64,000 bases of DNA, taken from assembly GCF_000247695.1 (NCBI RefSeq), contig NW_004624732.1, forward strand, positions 20,520,274 through 20,584,273. Direction: 5' to 3'. Below the pieces are notes generated by a model, which saw nothing but the letters and a program-made list of their open reading frames with translations, was not told the DNA's origin and ran no database searches. Source of the DNA: Heterocephalus glaber (lineage: Eukaryota > Chordata > Mammalia > Rodentia > Bathyergidae). The position numbers were made by a program, and so were the translations under genes. This document shows, in pieces, positions 37,004 through 48,641 of the stretch. The first letter of the stretch is position 1; each line of letters starts with the position of its first letter.

Positions 37004-38204
37004 GTAAAAGACAGACTCCTGAAATTAAGAAGCTCAGAATTATTTGGAAATACACTAAACCTACAGGGCCATGAAAGTGAAAGAAGCCCTGTGAAAGCTG
37101 CTCCCAAGCCCACATAACCTGCCATCCCTTGAAATAGATTCTGATCCAGAGCATAGGCTGAAAGTAGGTCATTTGGTTTAGAAGAAAATGAAACTTGTTT
37201 TCCTTTTTTTTTTAATTTAGACAAAATAACTCAAAACTGCAACTGCATCTGCAAAACAACCAATTCTGATTGAAAATGCCAGAGAAAATAAATAATCCCA
37301 CATCTACTTGTCCTTCTAAAGTCAACATAAAATCTTAAAATTGTTCCTCCAAATGGAAGGTGTGCTTACTTCTGAGGTCACACTCAACACCGAACAAAAC
37401 AAAAATTTGTGAAAATTTATTATGGGGACTTCAACATTCAAAAAAAAACCCAACAGAATAATTTTCAAAGACTATTTTTACAATAAAACACTCATGCCTT
37501 CTATGACTATTAAAATATAATATTATAAGCACCCCAGAATAAAGATGACAATAATACTATTCACCCTGCCATTCTTAATTTTAATTCTTACTTTAAGTTA
37601 CTAATTAACTAAAATTAGTAATAAACTAAGAGGAACAGTCTTGAGTTAGCAATAAACTAAGTAGACAATTTTAATAACAACCCTAGAACAATTTTTCTTT
37701 TGAAAAGCTGGGTTAACAAAGAATATCCATGTGCAAAAACTAACATTGGGAACTTATAAGTGCCATTGATTTCAGGGCAAAGAGAACCAGGAAAATCCTG
37801 AGAAGGAAAGAGCATTATCAATATCCAAATCTTGATATTTTAAGGGAATTTAGAAAAAATTAAATGAATTTTTCTACACTAAAAGTAACATAAACTAGTA
37901 CATTGCTATATTTCATTCAAAGTATGAATTTCTAAAGTTACTTTTCACAAATTTTGCTATGTGCTTCTCCTCCTTGCTTTTTCTTACTTGGTAATTTAAT
38001 GGACACCTTCAACTTATACTAAGGTCAAGGGTGGGGCTAGGAGTAGGAAGAAAGTTTTGTTTTACAACTAAAAGCAAACTCTGACAGGCTGAAGATTGTT
38101 TATAATGACAAGATGACACTAACGTTTGTATCTGATTTTTTTTAATGTTTTCATATAGTTTTCAAATCTTGGATAGAGGCTGTTCAGCATAGGGGCTTTA
38201 GTGC
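37004..38204. other. Unassigned intron sequence
   Basis: AT-rich; nothing recognisable. Confidence 0.4.
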
Positions 38205-38305
38205 CCCTGCCACAATTCTCAAATTATGCAACTTTGGCCAAGTGAGGGAACTGAGTTAATTGGGCTGTTACAAAGTATGCCTAGTAACTGGTGCATAATA
38301 AACAA
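38205..38305 (+). repeat. MIR relic
   Basis: GTGCCCCTGCCACAATTCTCAAATTATGCAACTTTGGCCAAG and AACTGGTGCATAATAAAC follow sense MIR with many changes. Confidence 0.45.
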
Positions 38306-38616
38306 ATAAATAGATAAAAACTCAGTAAATCAATACAATGTCACTGACAATCTGATTCAGAATGTTATAGGCAAAGGAACTGAGGTTCAGTCTGCGAATC
38401 ACTTGAGTTGCCATAAATTGAAAAGCTCTCTAAAGTCTTCCCCGCAGATATCCTCATTTCCCCAGGAACAAGAGCGTGCTGGTGATAGGGCTTATCCTTG
38501 ATCTAATTATTTCTGAATGGGCACTCAAATGTTATTAAACTACCACTGCTCTGGGTATAGGAAAATGACAGGATCATTCACTGGTTACCATTAGTACTTT
38601 TCAGTTTTATTCATCA

Positions 38617-38901
<285 letters not shown>

Positions 38902-39389
38902 TCACATAGGCAGAACTTTCAGCCATAAAAGATCAGTGAAACAGTTTCAACCAAGATGCCCTTACTCAGAAATGTATCATACTTTTCCCTGTGTCTACAC
39001 TAGAGACCCTGGTGCTTTCATAACTAAGCTTCCATCCCATTTCTCTTATGGCTTAGGGTTAATTTTAATGCTGACTTCACCATACTTCTTCCTTCTTCTC
39101 TCAGTCATCGTGGCTTCCATCTTATGATTACCTAGTGGAATTTCCAATTTAGGAAATTCATGAGGACCTAATGGTTTTGTTTCTTGTCTTTAAACTTTAG
39201 CTTTCATTGTAGATAAACACAAACTATCCTTATATCCTATCTTTCTGACTAATTTCCCTTCCTTTTTCCCTTTCCTTCCTTCTTTCATTCCTATCTCTCT
39301 TTTCCCTGCTCCTTATCTTTCTCCAAATAGGAACCATGAACCTACCATGGAACAGACATTTTACCATGGATACAAAAATGAAAGGACCC

Positions 39390-39735
39390 TAAGTCTTTGA
39401 GGAGCAGGATTAATTTGTTCCACATTTGTTCACAAGCACCAAGACCATGGTGGGTGCTGAAGAGATAGCAAGATGCAAACAGCTTTGTTCAATAAGACAG
39501 GAAAGAATCCCTAACAAGGGATAAACACAAATGGCAACTGGAGTGGAGAGAACAGATTGCCTTAAGGGGAACTGAGAAGGCCTCTGAAAGACAATGACAT
39601 AAAGCTGAAATCTGAAGCACAGCTAGCCATGTCTGGAAAAAAAGGAGGGAAATTTGGGTAGACATCAACCAGAGCAGAGAGATCAGATATGCAAAACCTC
39701 AGAGTCAAGAGGGAAGCCAAGACATTCTGGGATCC
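39390..39735. repeat. Ancient mammalian interspersed repeat (L2-like, family uncertain)
   Basis: Contains GAGAAGGCCTCTGAAAGACAATGACATAAAGCTGAAATCTGAAGC and GCAGAGAGATCAGATATGCAAAACCTCAGAG, the order of a common old mammalian repeat. I cannot name the family with certainty. Confidence 0.4.
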
Positions 39736-39807
39736 ACTTATGCCTCAGGGCTCTTGACACAGTGAACCATCCACAAATGCCAAAATCCAAGTTGAGGAAT
39801 GAGCTCA

Positions 39808-40172
39808 GGAGCCCATTAGCAGATAAATGCACTAAAACACACAGTGGAATATTATTCAGCCACGGGAAGAGCAGAATTGTGGCATCTGCAGGAAAATGTA
39901 TGAACCTGGAGATCATCATGTTAAATGAAATAAGCCAGGCACAAAAAATAAAGTATTACATTTTTTTCTTTCATATGTGGAAAATGGAAAAAGATAAAGA
40001 TGAGTGGAATGTAGAAGGCCAGGTAAGGTAGGGAAAAGGGACTGGGTTGGGAGGAGAGGGCAAGAGAGGACTGTAGGATGGAAACAAAGCATGCTATCTG
40101 TGTATGGAAATATCACAGTGAGATTCATTAATTTGAACAATGGATATGCAATAGTAATTATTAAGTTTAAAA
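39808..40172 (+). mobile_element. L1 3' end (old), sense
   Basis: ACACAGTGGAATATTATTCAGCC, TGTATGAACCTGGAGATCATCATGTTAAATGAAATAAGCCAGGCAC and CATATGTGGAAAATGG are ORF2 C-terminal L1 sequence. A purine-rich 3' UTR with GGGAGGAGAGGGCAAGAGAGGA follows and ends near 40172. Confidence 0.85.
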
Positions 40173-43100
40173 AGTATTTTGGTCCCAGGGTTTCATTATT
40201 ACTCATACTTGGCCATGACAGAAAATAGATATTATCTCTCACTTAATCAGAAAATTTATGATCCAAATTATCTGCTTCCATTTCACAGGAGAAAGAGGGA
40301 GTCGAGTCAGTAAAAGTTTTACTGACCTCAGATCACAAATCCTATGATACTTGAGTGAGGAACCATTTCAGGATCAGCCCCTGGATTAGTCATCTTGCTC
40401 AGGGCACCAGGTTAGAGAGTTCACTGAAATTTTAATTTAGAATGATGAATTCACTTTTTCAACTTATTTGATTGAGAACCATTTTAGTGATCTTCCGAGT
40501 TTACTTTTACCAGCCAGTTGGGGGAGGAGCCACCTGGACCTCTACTTGTTAACTGAATAGCTTTTTCAGCCCCAGCACCCACTGCAGGTCTCTTATCCTA
40601 CAGGACTGGACGATCAGACATAGGAGACTAAAACATGAATCAAGAGCCCAGCCTGGCCATAATGTACCTATGTGCATTTTACAAAAAATGACTGGTTTCC
40701 TCCCTGTAAATAGCCAGTCCGAAGTAGCTTTGTTTGATAGTCTTTCTTTCTCTCTCTTTCTTTCTTTCCTTCCTTCCTTCTTCCTTCCTTCCTTCCTTCC
40801 TCCCCCCCTCTTTCTTTTTCTTTCTCTTTTGCAAGAAACAAGATTTAAATGCAAGGAAAGAAAGAAAAGGAAATACACTTAAGATCTACTGTGGAATCTA
40901 TTTTATTAAGTGTTTTGCAAAATATGCACACAGTGGCAGATACTGCTTATATTCCAATATTCTCTCTTCTTCCCATAGTCACAGTGGTGCATGGCTATTT
41001 TAAAGCTTTCCATATTATAGTTACGACAATGCAATTAAGTTCTTTCCAATACAAATGTCCCTGGGGATATAAGCTCTTGCACTTCAAGCCACTGTCCCTA
41101 ACTCTCACTTGCCTTCTCACTTCATAGCAAGGCCTTGATGATGGCAGAGCCTTGGCAAGGGAAGATCACAGGTCCCAGCAATGTCACAGAAAGGCAAGTA
41201 TCTGTGCAATTGTAGTATACCTACACTGACCTAGGCTGTGAATAAGACCCAAATAACAGTTGTGCTTAAGCCATCACACATTGGAATTCATCTGATACTG
41301 CATTGTAGCCTCTGTCAATCCATCTACAATATGCTGTGAGGTAAACAGCACCATCCCATGTATATGGTTGAAGCAACCCAGATTCAGCAGATTTAGAATA
41401 TTTGGCAGCCAGGATTCAAACACAATTGGGGGAAATCCAGCTACCAAGATTTCCCTGTAACAGAAAAAAAATATTGTTTTTCTAAAGCTACAGAAAATAA
41501 GTAAAGGGAACAAAAGTTATCCAGAAGAGGCATTTGATCACGCTTCTGAGATATCAGTTCCAGAAGCGCACGTTTCTTGTCACCTGTGTTCCTTGATATG
41601 TCACCATTCCCAGTCACCTCCCTCATTTCCTGCATCATTTCAGCAATATTAAAATATGATAGAAAATAAACTTACAATCTGATGTTTTTCTGAATAAAAT
41701 ATGAATGATTTTGTATTTTTATGCTTTCTGCATGTAACACATTTTCTTCCAATATGCCTTTCATGTGCAAATTTAGAATCTTATTACTCATATATGATTT
41801 ACTACAAAAAGAATATATACAGCAATAAATAAATGAATATATAGAGGAATTTTAGAGCTTGTGGTATAATATAGGACTTTTGCCTTTCTGAGTGTCTATC
41901 ACTATTTTTGAAATTAAAATCTTCATCACTTAAGCTATATGTCTTTTAATCTAAATAGTCTCCAATTCGACTTCCTAGTCATGCTCTAAAGCTTTTCCTT
42001 TATTCATTATAATTACCATGTAATAACAATCTATATTAAGGATAGAAAATAAAAAATGAAATGGTATGACATTTCCCTTGCAAAAAATAAAAATCCCTAA
42101 AAACCTGATCCAAACACAAATATAACTAAACCAAACCAAAGTAAAGCCAAAAAAAGAGGATATTTAGTGCTAAAATGATTTCTTCAAATTTGTCTAAAGA
42201 AAATCACATCTTTCTTTTGCCCCCTGCAAAAACCTCAGCTTATTAATCCTCCTAAAGTTAACCAAAATGAAATAGCTGCCTTAGCATTCATTAACACATC
42301 AAGTTAAGAATGTTCTGAACACCAGAGTTTCAACTTCTGCTCTTAGAATGGAGAGCCACTCCCTGGGTGCTAATTGCTTAGGACTATTTCCCTGCTGTTG
42401 AAGATGCTCCCTGAATTACAGCTAATAGGCTAGACACCCAGGATTGCCATGGTTGCCATGGGAAACATTTTGTTCCTTCCACCAAACCATAAAAGTGTTT
42501 TCACAAATTATGAGAGTGGCCTAAAGATATTATTTGTAGTTTATCTAAAGGCACTGCATACATACTAGTTCCAGCTTTTGAATTATTTCTACATTGAAGA
42601 TGAAACATTTGCACAAATATGGGTATTATCTGTTATTATGACTGTAGTCTCAATGACTATGAAATATAATCTTTCCTATAAACCTTGCAGTTTACGTGTA
42701 AGAATATTTGATAGAAATATAAATTATAGGAAAATTTTAAATTTAAAGGAAAAATCATCTCACCTTAGATTTTTATACCATTCAGATTTTTTCCATAGTC
42801 CTTCAAACACAGGCTCACAGGATTTCTGACTTAGTTTATGTCTAGCACACCTCAAACCCATTCCACTATGTACTATACTATTTGGCGGTTAGGGAAAATG
42901 CTGGGTGGTAAGTGAGGCAACCTGGCTTCAGACCTAGTTCTGGTCCTGCTGTTAGAGTAGATGAGACTTTCTCAGATGCACTCAAACACACAGCTGGAGC
43001 AGCTTTGCTGAGATCATACAACAAGCCATGGCCAAGCAGGAATTCAGGTTCAGGAAAGCTGAGTCCTCACCAGATTTCTTCACTCTGCTACACAGGGCTG

Positions 43101-44622
43101 CTGGACAACACTGACCCACCTCTGTCACAACCCTACTGCTTCCTCCTCATGACAGCCACTCTCACTAGAGCCACAGTTCACACTTCAAGTTGCTTTTCAG
43201 AATCCCACTGGTTTCCCATGGGCATCAACAATGGTATTTTTTACTTCTACTTGTTAGGGAACAAAACAACTTCAAAGGGCCAACTAGCCAATCTGGGTTA
43301 CATGGCTGGAGACTACACTTGAATCCAATTCTTCTGATGTCTAGCTCCTTCCTAAAGTTTCAACAGGGACTAAAGTCTTACACAAACAAGAAAAGATTCC
43401 TATGGAGAATTCTAAACAAGCTTTAAAGTAACACAGGAAACCAGCTCTTATAACTCTGCCCAACCTCCCACTCAGTCTTCTATGACAGTGTGCTTATTCC
43501 TAACCCTGGGTTTGAAACCTCAGATGACAGCAGAGGTTCAAAACATGAAACAGAATAATTGCTAGAAAAATGCAGAAACCCCTCATTTTCTACACTAATT
43601 TCTACTTCTAATTCTGAAAGGGACATGAGAATTGAGGTCACACATTGAAAATAGACACAAAGCATTATATACAGGTCTCTGCAAAGAGATTTTTCACAAT
43701 TATCATTCCAATCACATTTAGGCACGAACCTTGGCCATTTAATTTTAATCCCCAATATAAACCCAATAAGCCACAATTTTCCCCTCCCATTTTATGCAAG
43801 GCCCTATGAAGCTACAAGCACATTGTCACAAGTGACTGAGAAGCTAACTTGGATGACTAGCTGTATCTTTAATTATTAAACAGTTGATGCCTCAGTAAGT
43901 CAAGGATTGAGGGTTTTTGGGAAAAATTACCTAGTAATGGCAATGAGTGAAGCCTAGAGGCTCTCCTATGATCAGTACACTGCATGCATAATAGTGAAGT
44001 CAACATTCTCACTCATCCTCACCATGTTCAGGAGGGTTTCCTCCTCCTCTCTGGAGTGCTATCACCCAGGTATAAGAAGGTCTAAGACTGGGAAGCTATT
44101 GTCTAGGACATGGGTGCCAGATGCTGCAGCCTGACACTGGTCAACCTTCTGCCCTTCCATTTACTCCTTAATTTAGACACTGAGGCACCTTCCAGAGAAA
44201 AGAAAGTGGAAAATTGACCAAATACCTTGTCATTAAAGATGTAAGTAAACCCAGAGTGGCCCTGTTTGAGATCAGTTTTCAAGAAAAAACAAAGAGACTA
44301 TAAAGAAGAGATTCAATAAGGGAAGGAATAGTCTAGGTCCAAATCTGACCCAGTTATTGGGAATGGCTTCATGAGCAATGTTGGGCAGGAAGTGGTTCTA
44401 TGTATGACCAGCTTAGGTTTCTTGAAAAATCAAACATGAGAATTTGATAAAAATCAAACAAGAATTTGATGCAATTATTTCATTTGGAAAGTGACCCCAA
44501 GAGGCCAAGCAAGGGTGAAGGAAATGAGAGGAGGAAAAGAGGTAGACATGGTGCTTCAACAGGTCCCACCTCTGAAGGCACCAGCTAGGATGCAACTGAG
44601 AATTATCTCAGCCAAGGGCAAG
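40173..44622. other. Unassigned intron sequence with one pyrimidine microsatellite
   Basis: No exon or clear repeat except the CTTT/TTCC tract at 40740. The open frames at 42912-43322 and 43480-43776 have no splice context or recognisable domain. Confidence 0.4.
40740..40830. repeat. (CTTT)n(TTCC)n microsatellite
   Basis: Compound pyrimidine tetranucleotide repeat of about 90 bp. Confidence 0.9.
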
Positions 44623-44637
44623 AGAGCTGGAGTTTCT
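44623..44637. repeat. Target-site duplication, left copy, of the composite L1
   Basis: AGAGCTGGAGTTTCT, repeated perfectly at 48627-48641. The bases next to the two copies differ, so the match ends exactly there. Read in element orientation the site is TTT/AGAAA, a plausible L1 endonuclease cut. Confidence 0.92.
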
Positions 44638-44688
44638 TTTCTGTTGTTGTTCTGCCAGAAGTACGTAGTTGCTATGATTATTTTTATT
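44638..44688 (-). mobile_element. Probable 3' transduced segment of the composite L1
   Basis: About 50 bp between the target-site duplication and the canonical L1 3' end (TTATTGGTGCATTTTAGG). It carries non-repetitive sequence (CTGCCAGAAGTACGTAGTTGC) bounded on both sides by A-rich runs on the element strand. This is the expected layout for read-through transcription past the L1 poly(A) signal. Confidence 0.6.
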
Positions 44689-47164
44689 CATTAATATTAT
44701 TGGTGCATTTTAGGTATATAATATGGTGACATTCATTTTTGGGAGTTTGTACCTTTACATAATCTCTCTTGGCTCTTATCTTTTTCCCCATCGCCTTGCC
44801 CTCTGATCAACACCTCCACACCTCCCTATTTACAAAGACTATGTTAACTTTTTTCCTTTTCTCATATTTATTCTTCTCCCTTCTTTCCTTTCCCCTACCC
44901 CTCCAACTTCCCATTCCCCTTGGACCTTTCGTTCCTATTTCACATTATTTATTATACATTTTGATCCTTATTTGAACTTTCAGTTTCTCACACCAAAGAA
45001 ACTATTTAGTATTTGCATGTGTGTGTCCTATTTATTTCATTCAAGAGTATGGCCTCAATGTGTATCTGTTTAGCTATAAATGTCTCTAATGAGAATTTTT
45101 TATGGCCGAGTAGTACACTCCATATTATTAAAAATAAAAAAACACACATTTTCTTTATCTAGTCTCCAGTTGATGGGCAATTGAGCTGTTTTCAATTTTT
45201 AGCTATTGCAAACTGTGCTGCTATTAACATGGGTACACATATATCACTCTGGTATGCTTCTTTTATTTCTTTTGGGAAGATAGCCAGCAGGGGAACAGAG
45301 GGTAAAATGGCACCTCTAATCCTAGTTTTTTGAGGTGTCTCCATACTGATTTCCAAAGTGGTTGTACAAGTCTGCACTCCCACCAACAGTGGAGAAGGGT
45401 TCCTTTTTCCCAACAGCCCTGTCAGCCTTTGTTATTGGTTGATTTCTTGATAGCAGCCATTCTTTCTGGGGTGAGGTGGAATCTCAGTGTTGTTTTAATT
45501 TGCATTTTAATGTTTATTTGCTGTTTCTACTTCTTTGTCTGAGAAATGTCTGTTTATTTCAGATCCCCATTTCTGGATTGGTCTTTATATTTGGGAGGTC
45601 TGAGTTTTGTAAGTTCTTTATATATTCTAGATAGCAGACATTTGTCTGAGGAAAAGATGGTGAAATATTTTCCCACACTGTGGGTTGTCTCTTCACTCTA
45701 TTGGTGGTTTCTCTTGCTGTCCAGAAGCTTTTTAATAAGATGAGATCCCAGTTGTTGATTGTTTTTACAAGTTCACATGCCACTGAGGTTTTTGTTCATG
45801 ACATTTTTTCCTATGCAATGTCTTCAACAGTTCTACCTAACCTCTCTTCCAGCTGGTTTAGTGTTTCTGTTTTAATATTTAGATCTTTGATCCATTTTTA
45901 TTTTAATTTAGTGCATGGTGAGAGATATAGGTCTAGGTTTAATCTTTGGCAAGTTGAAACCCAATTTTTCCAGCACCATTTATTAAAGAGGCTATCTTCC
46001 TCCAGTGTGGGTGGGTGGCTCCTTTGTCGAAGATTAGGTGGCTGAGTGTGTCTGGAGTTGTTTCTGCATTTTCTAATCAGTTCCACTGATCCTTGGGTCT
46101 GTTTCTTTGCCAGTACCATGCTGTTTTTATCACAGTAGATTTGTAGTATAGTTTCAAGTTGGGGATTATGATACCCCCTACCTTGTCCTTGTTGCCTAAA
46201 ATTGTTTTTGGTATTCTAGGTCTTTTCTTGTTCCAAATGAATTTTTTGATTGATTTCTCAAGTTCTGTGAAGTATGGTGTTGGAATTCCAATTGGGATTG
46301 CAGTGAATCAATATAGCAATTTTGGAAGTATGGCAATTTACATTATATTGGTTCTTCCTACCCAGGAGCAAGAGAGCTCTTTCCATTTTCTGATATCCTC
46401 TTTGATCTTTTTTTTCAGAGTGTCATATTTTTCAGAGAAGAGGTCTTTGATTTCTTTTGTTAGGTTGATTCCTAGTTATTTCATCTTTTTAGATGCTATT
46501 ATAAAAGGATTTGTTTCTCCAATTCTGCGCTCAGTGAGTCTGTTGTTTCTGTACAGGAAGGCTATAAATTTTGTGTGTTGACCTTGTATCCAGCTACTCT
46601 ACTAAATTTGGTTATTAAGTCTAGAAGGCTTTTGGTGGAGTTCTTGAGGTCTTCCATACAGAGTATCTTATCATCTGCAAGTAATGATAATTTAACTTCT
46701 TTATTTCCTATCTTTATATCTTTTATTTCTTTCTCTTGTCTAATTGCTGTTTCTAATGTTCCTAGAACAATATTGAATAGGAGTGGTGATAATGGACATC
46801 TTTGTCTTGTTCCTGATTTTAGTGTGAAAGATTTCAGTTTTTGACCATTTAGTATGATATTAGCTGTTGGTTTTTCATAGATGGCTTTTATCAGTTTGAG
46901 ATACAGATCATCTATTCCAATTTTCTGTAGAGTTTTTGTCATGAATGGGTGTTGGATTTTGTCAAATGATTTTGTGCATCTACTGAGATGATCATATGGT
47001 TTTTTGGGCTTGGCTCTATTAGTATAGTGTATTACATTTATTGATTAGTATATGTTGTACTATTGCTGCATCCCTAGGAAGAATCCCCCTTGGTCAGGGT
47101 GTATGATCTTTTTGATGATCTTCTTCATTCTGTTTGCCAGTATCTTACTGAGGATTTTTTTCTT
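44689..47164 (-). mobile_element. Composite L1: 3' UTR and C-terminal two thirds of ORF2
   Basis: Reversed L1. The 3' UTR at 44689-44990 has the polypyrimidine (reversed polypurine) tract. Reverse transcriptase lies in the frame 46562-46942: [32 protein letters not shown] and then [13 protein letters not shown]. The catalytic box is LADD where active L1s have FADD. Stops elsewhere show the copy is dead, but it is much better preserved than the L1 at 26098. Confidence 0.92.
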
Positions 47165-47433
47165 TAATTTAATTTAATTTTTTTCTTTAATTTTATTGGT
47201 ACACTTTAGATATAAAATATAATGACATTCATCATTGGAGATTTGTACCTTTACAAAATATATCGTCATTCTTATTTTTTCCCCATTCCCCTGTCCTCGC
47301 TTCAACCCCTCCACCTCTCCCTATTTACAAAGATTTTGTTTCCCTTTTTTCATTTTCTCATATGAATTCCATTCCCTCTTTCCTTTCCCCTCCCCTTCCC
47401 ACTTCCCTTTCCCCTTTGCACCTGTTTGCAACT
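47165..47433 (-). mobile_element. Young L1 3' UTR nested inside the composite L1
   Basis: ORF2 is interrupted after ACTGAGGATTTTT by a T-rich stretch, then ATTTTATTGGTACACTTTAGATATAAAATATAATGAC and a complete reversed 3' UTR to CCCCTTTGCACC. The host ORF2 resumes at TGCAACTATGTTCATTAGGG. About 270 bp, strongly 5'-truncated, same orientation as its host. Confidence 0.9.
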
Positions 47434-48350
47434 ATGTTCATTAGGGAGATTGGACTATAGTTCTCTTTTTTGTTTGGGTCTTTCCCAACTGATCTTTTGG
47501 GATCAAGGTGATGCTTGCTTCCAGGAATGAATTTGGGAGAATTGCTTCTTTTTCAGTTTCATTGCAGAGTTTAAACAGTTGTGGCAATAGTTCTTCTCTA
47601 AATGTCTTGTAAAATTCAGCAGAGAAGCCATCAGGAACCGAGTTTTCTTCATTGGTAAGATTTTAATTATATTTTCAATTTTGTTGATTGTTATTGGGTT
47701 GTTTAGAATTTTTAGGTCTTCTTCGTTCAACTTTGGTAATTCATATGTATCTAGGAATCTGTCCATTTCTTCTGTGTTTTCCATGTAATTGGCCTATAGG
47801 TTCTAGAAGTAGGTATTGATGATCCTCTGGATTTCTGGTGGGTCTGTTGTAATTTCACCCTTTTCATTCCTAATTGCATGGATTTGGTTCTTTGCTTTGC
47901 TTTTTAATAAGATTAGCTAAGGTTTTGTCATTTATTCTTTTGAAGAACCAACTCTTGACTTCATTGATTTTTTGTATCATTCTCTTAGCCTCCATTGCAT
48001 TGATTTCTCCTCTGATCTTCATAATTTCCTCCCTTGTATGAGCTTTGGGTTTGTCCTGCTCTTCTTTTTCTAGAAGCTTGAGGTTCAGCATCAGGTAGCT
48101 TATTTGTGCTCTCTCTGCTTTCCTAATATGAGTATTTACTGCTATGAATTTCCCTCATAAGACTGCTTTTATTGTGTCCCATAGATTCTGATATGTGTAT
48201 TGACATTGCCCTTTAATCGTAGAAATTGATTTCTTCTTTAAATTTTTCTGTGAACTCTTAGTTATTCAGAAGTGTGTCATTCAGTTTCCATGTACTTATG
48301 AAATTCTTGTGCTTTCTTTTGCTATTGATCTCACCACTGTACCAATTCCT
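47434..48350 (-). mobile_element. Composite L1: N-terminal part of ORF2 after the endonuclease
   Basis: Minus-strand frames at 47503-47784 and 47870-48091 encode LNLKLLEKEEQDKPKA, RGEINAMEAKRMIQKINEVKSWFFKRIN and the linker before reverse transcriptase. ORF2 similarity fades out at about 48340, in the end of the endonuclease domain (SIAKESTRIS then TWKLND-like sequence). Most of the endonuclease and all of ORF1 are absent. Confidence 0.85.
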
Positions 48351-48626
48351 GCATTTAGAATGGTTGCCTTCTGGATCCCTGCAGTGTGCTGTTGTCCAGG
48401 CAGGGTTCTGACTGGGGCCTGCCCACACTTAGGATGGTATCTGGGTGTGCTTCTGGCTGTGGCCTGCCCTCCTGGGCAGCTGTTTCCAGGAGGGGCTTTG
48501 GCTGGTGCCTGGGGGTCCAAGCTGCTGGTGTCTGGGTGGGGCCCTGGGTGGGATCTGTGCACTGGAGCCACTTTGGTCCACTCAGGCTTCTTGCTGGTAT
48601 CTGTGCACACTTAACAATGGTATCTA
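48351..48626 (-). mobile_element. GC-rich 5' UTR-like segment of the composite L1
   Basis: A 275-bp GC-rich block lying inside the same target-site duplications as ORF2. In element orientation GATACCATT/C..TAAGTGTG occurs at the very start (48625-48606) and again 182 bp on (48442-48424). A weaker version (CAACCATTCTAAATGC) lies near 48351. Repeated units at the 5' end suggest a monomer-type L1 promoter. Not matched to a known consensus. Confidence 0.6.
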
Positions 48627-48641
48627 AGAGCTGGAGTTTCT
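48627..48641. repeat. Target-site duplication, right copy, of the composite L1
   Basis: AGAGCTGGAGTTTCT, perfect copy of 44623-44637. Confidence 0.92.

Noticed and set aside
46562..46942. 126-codon reverse-transcriptase frame as a possible active gene
   Set aside because: It is a fragment of a dead L1: ORF1 and endonuclease are missing, the catalytic box reads LADD, and stops and an insertion break ORF2.
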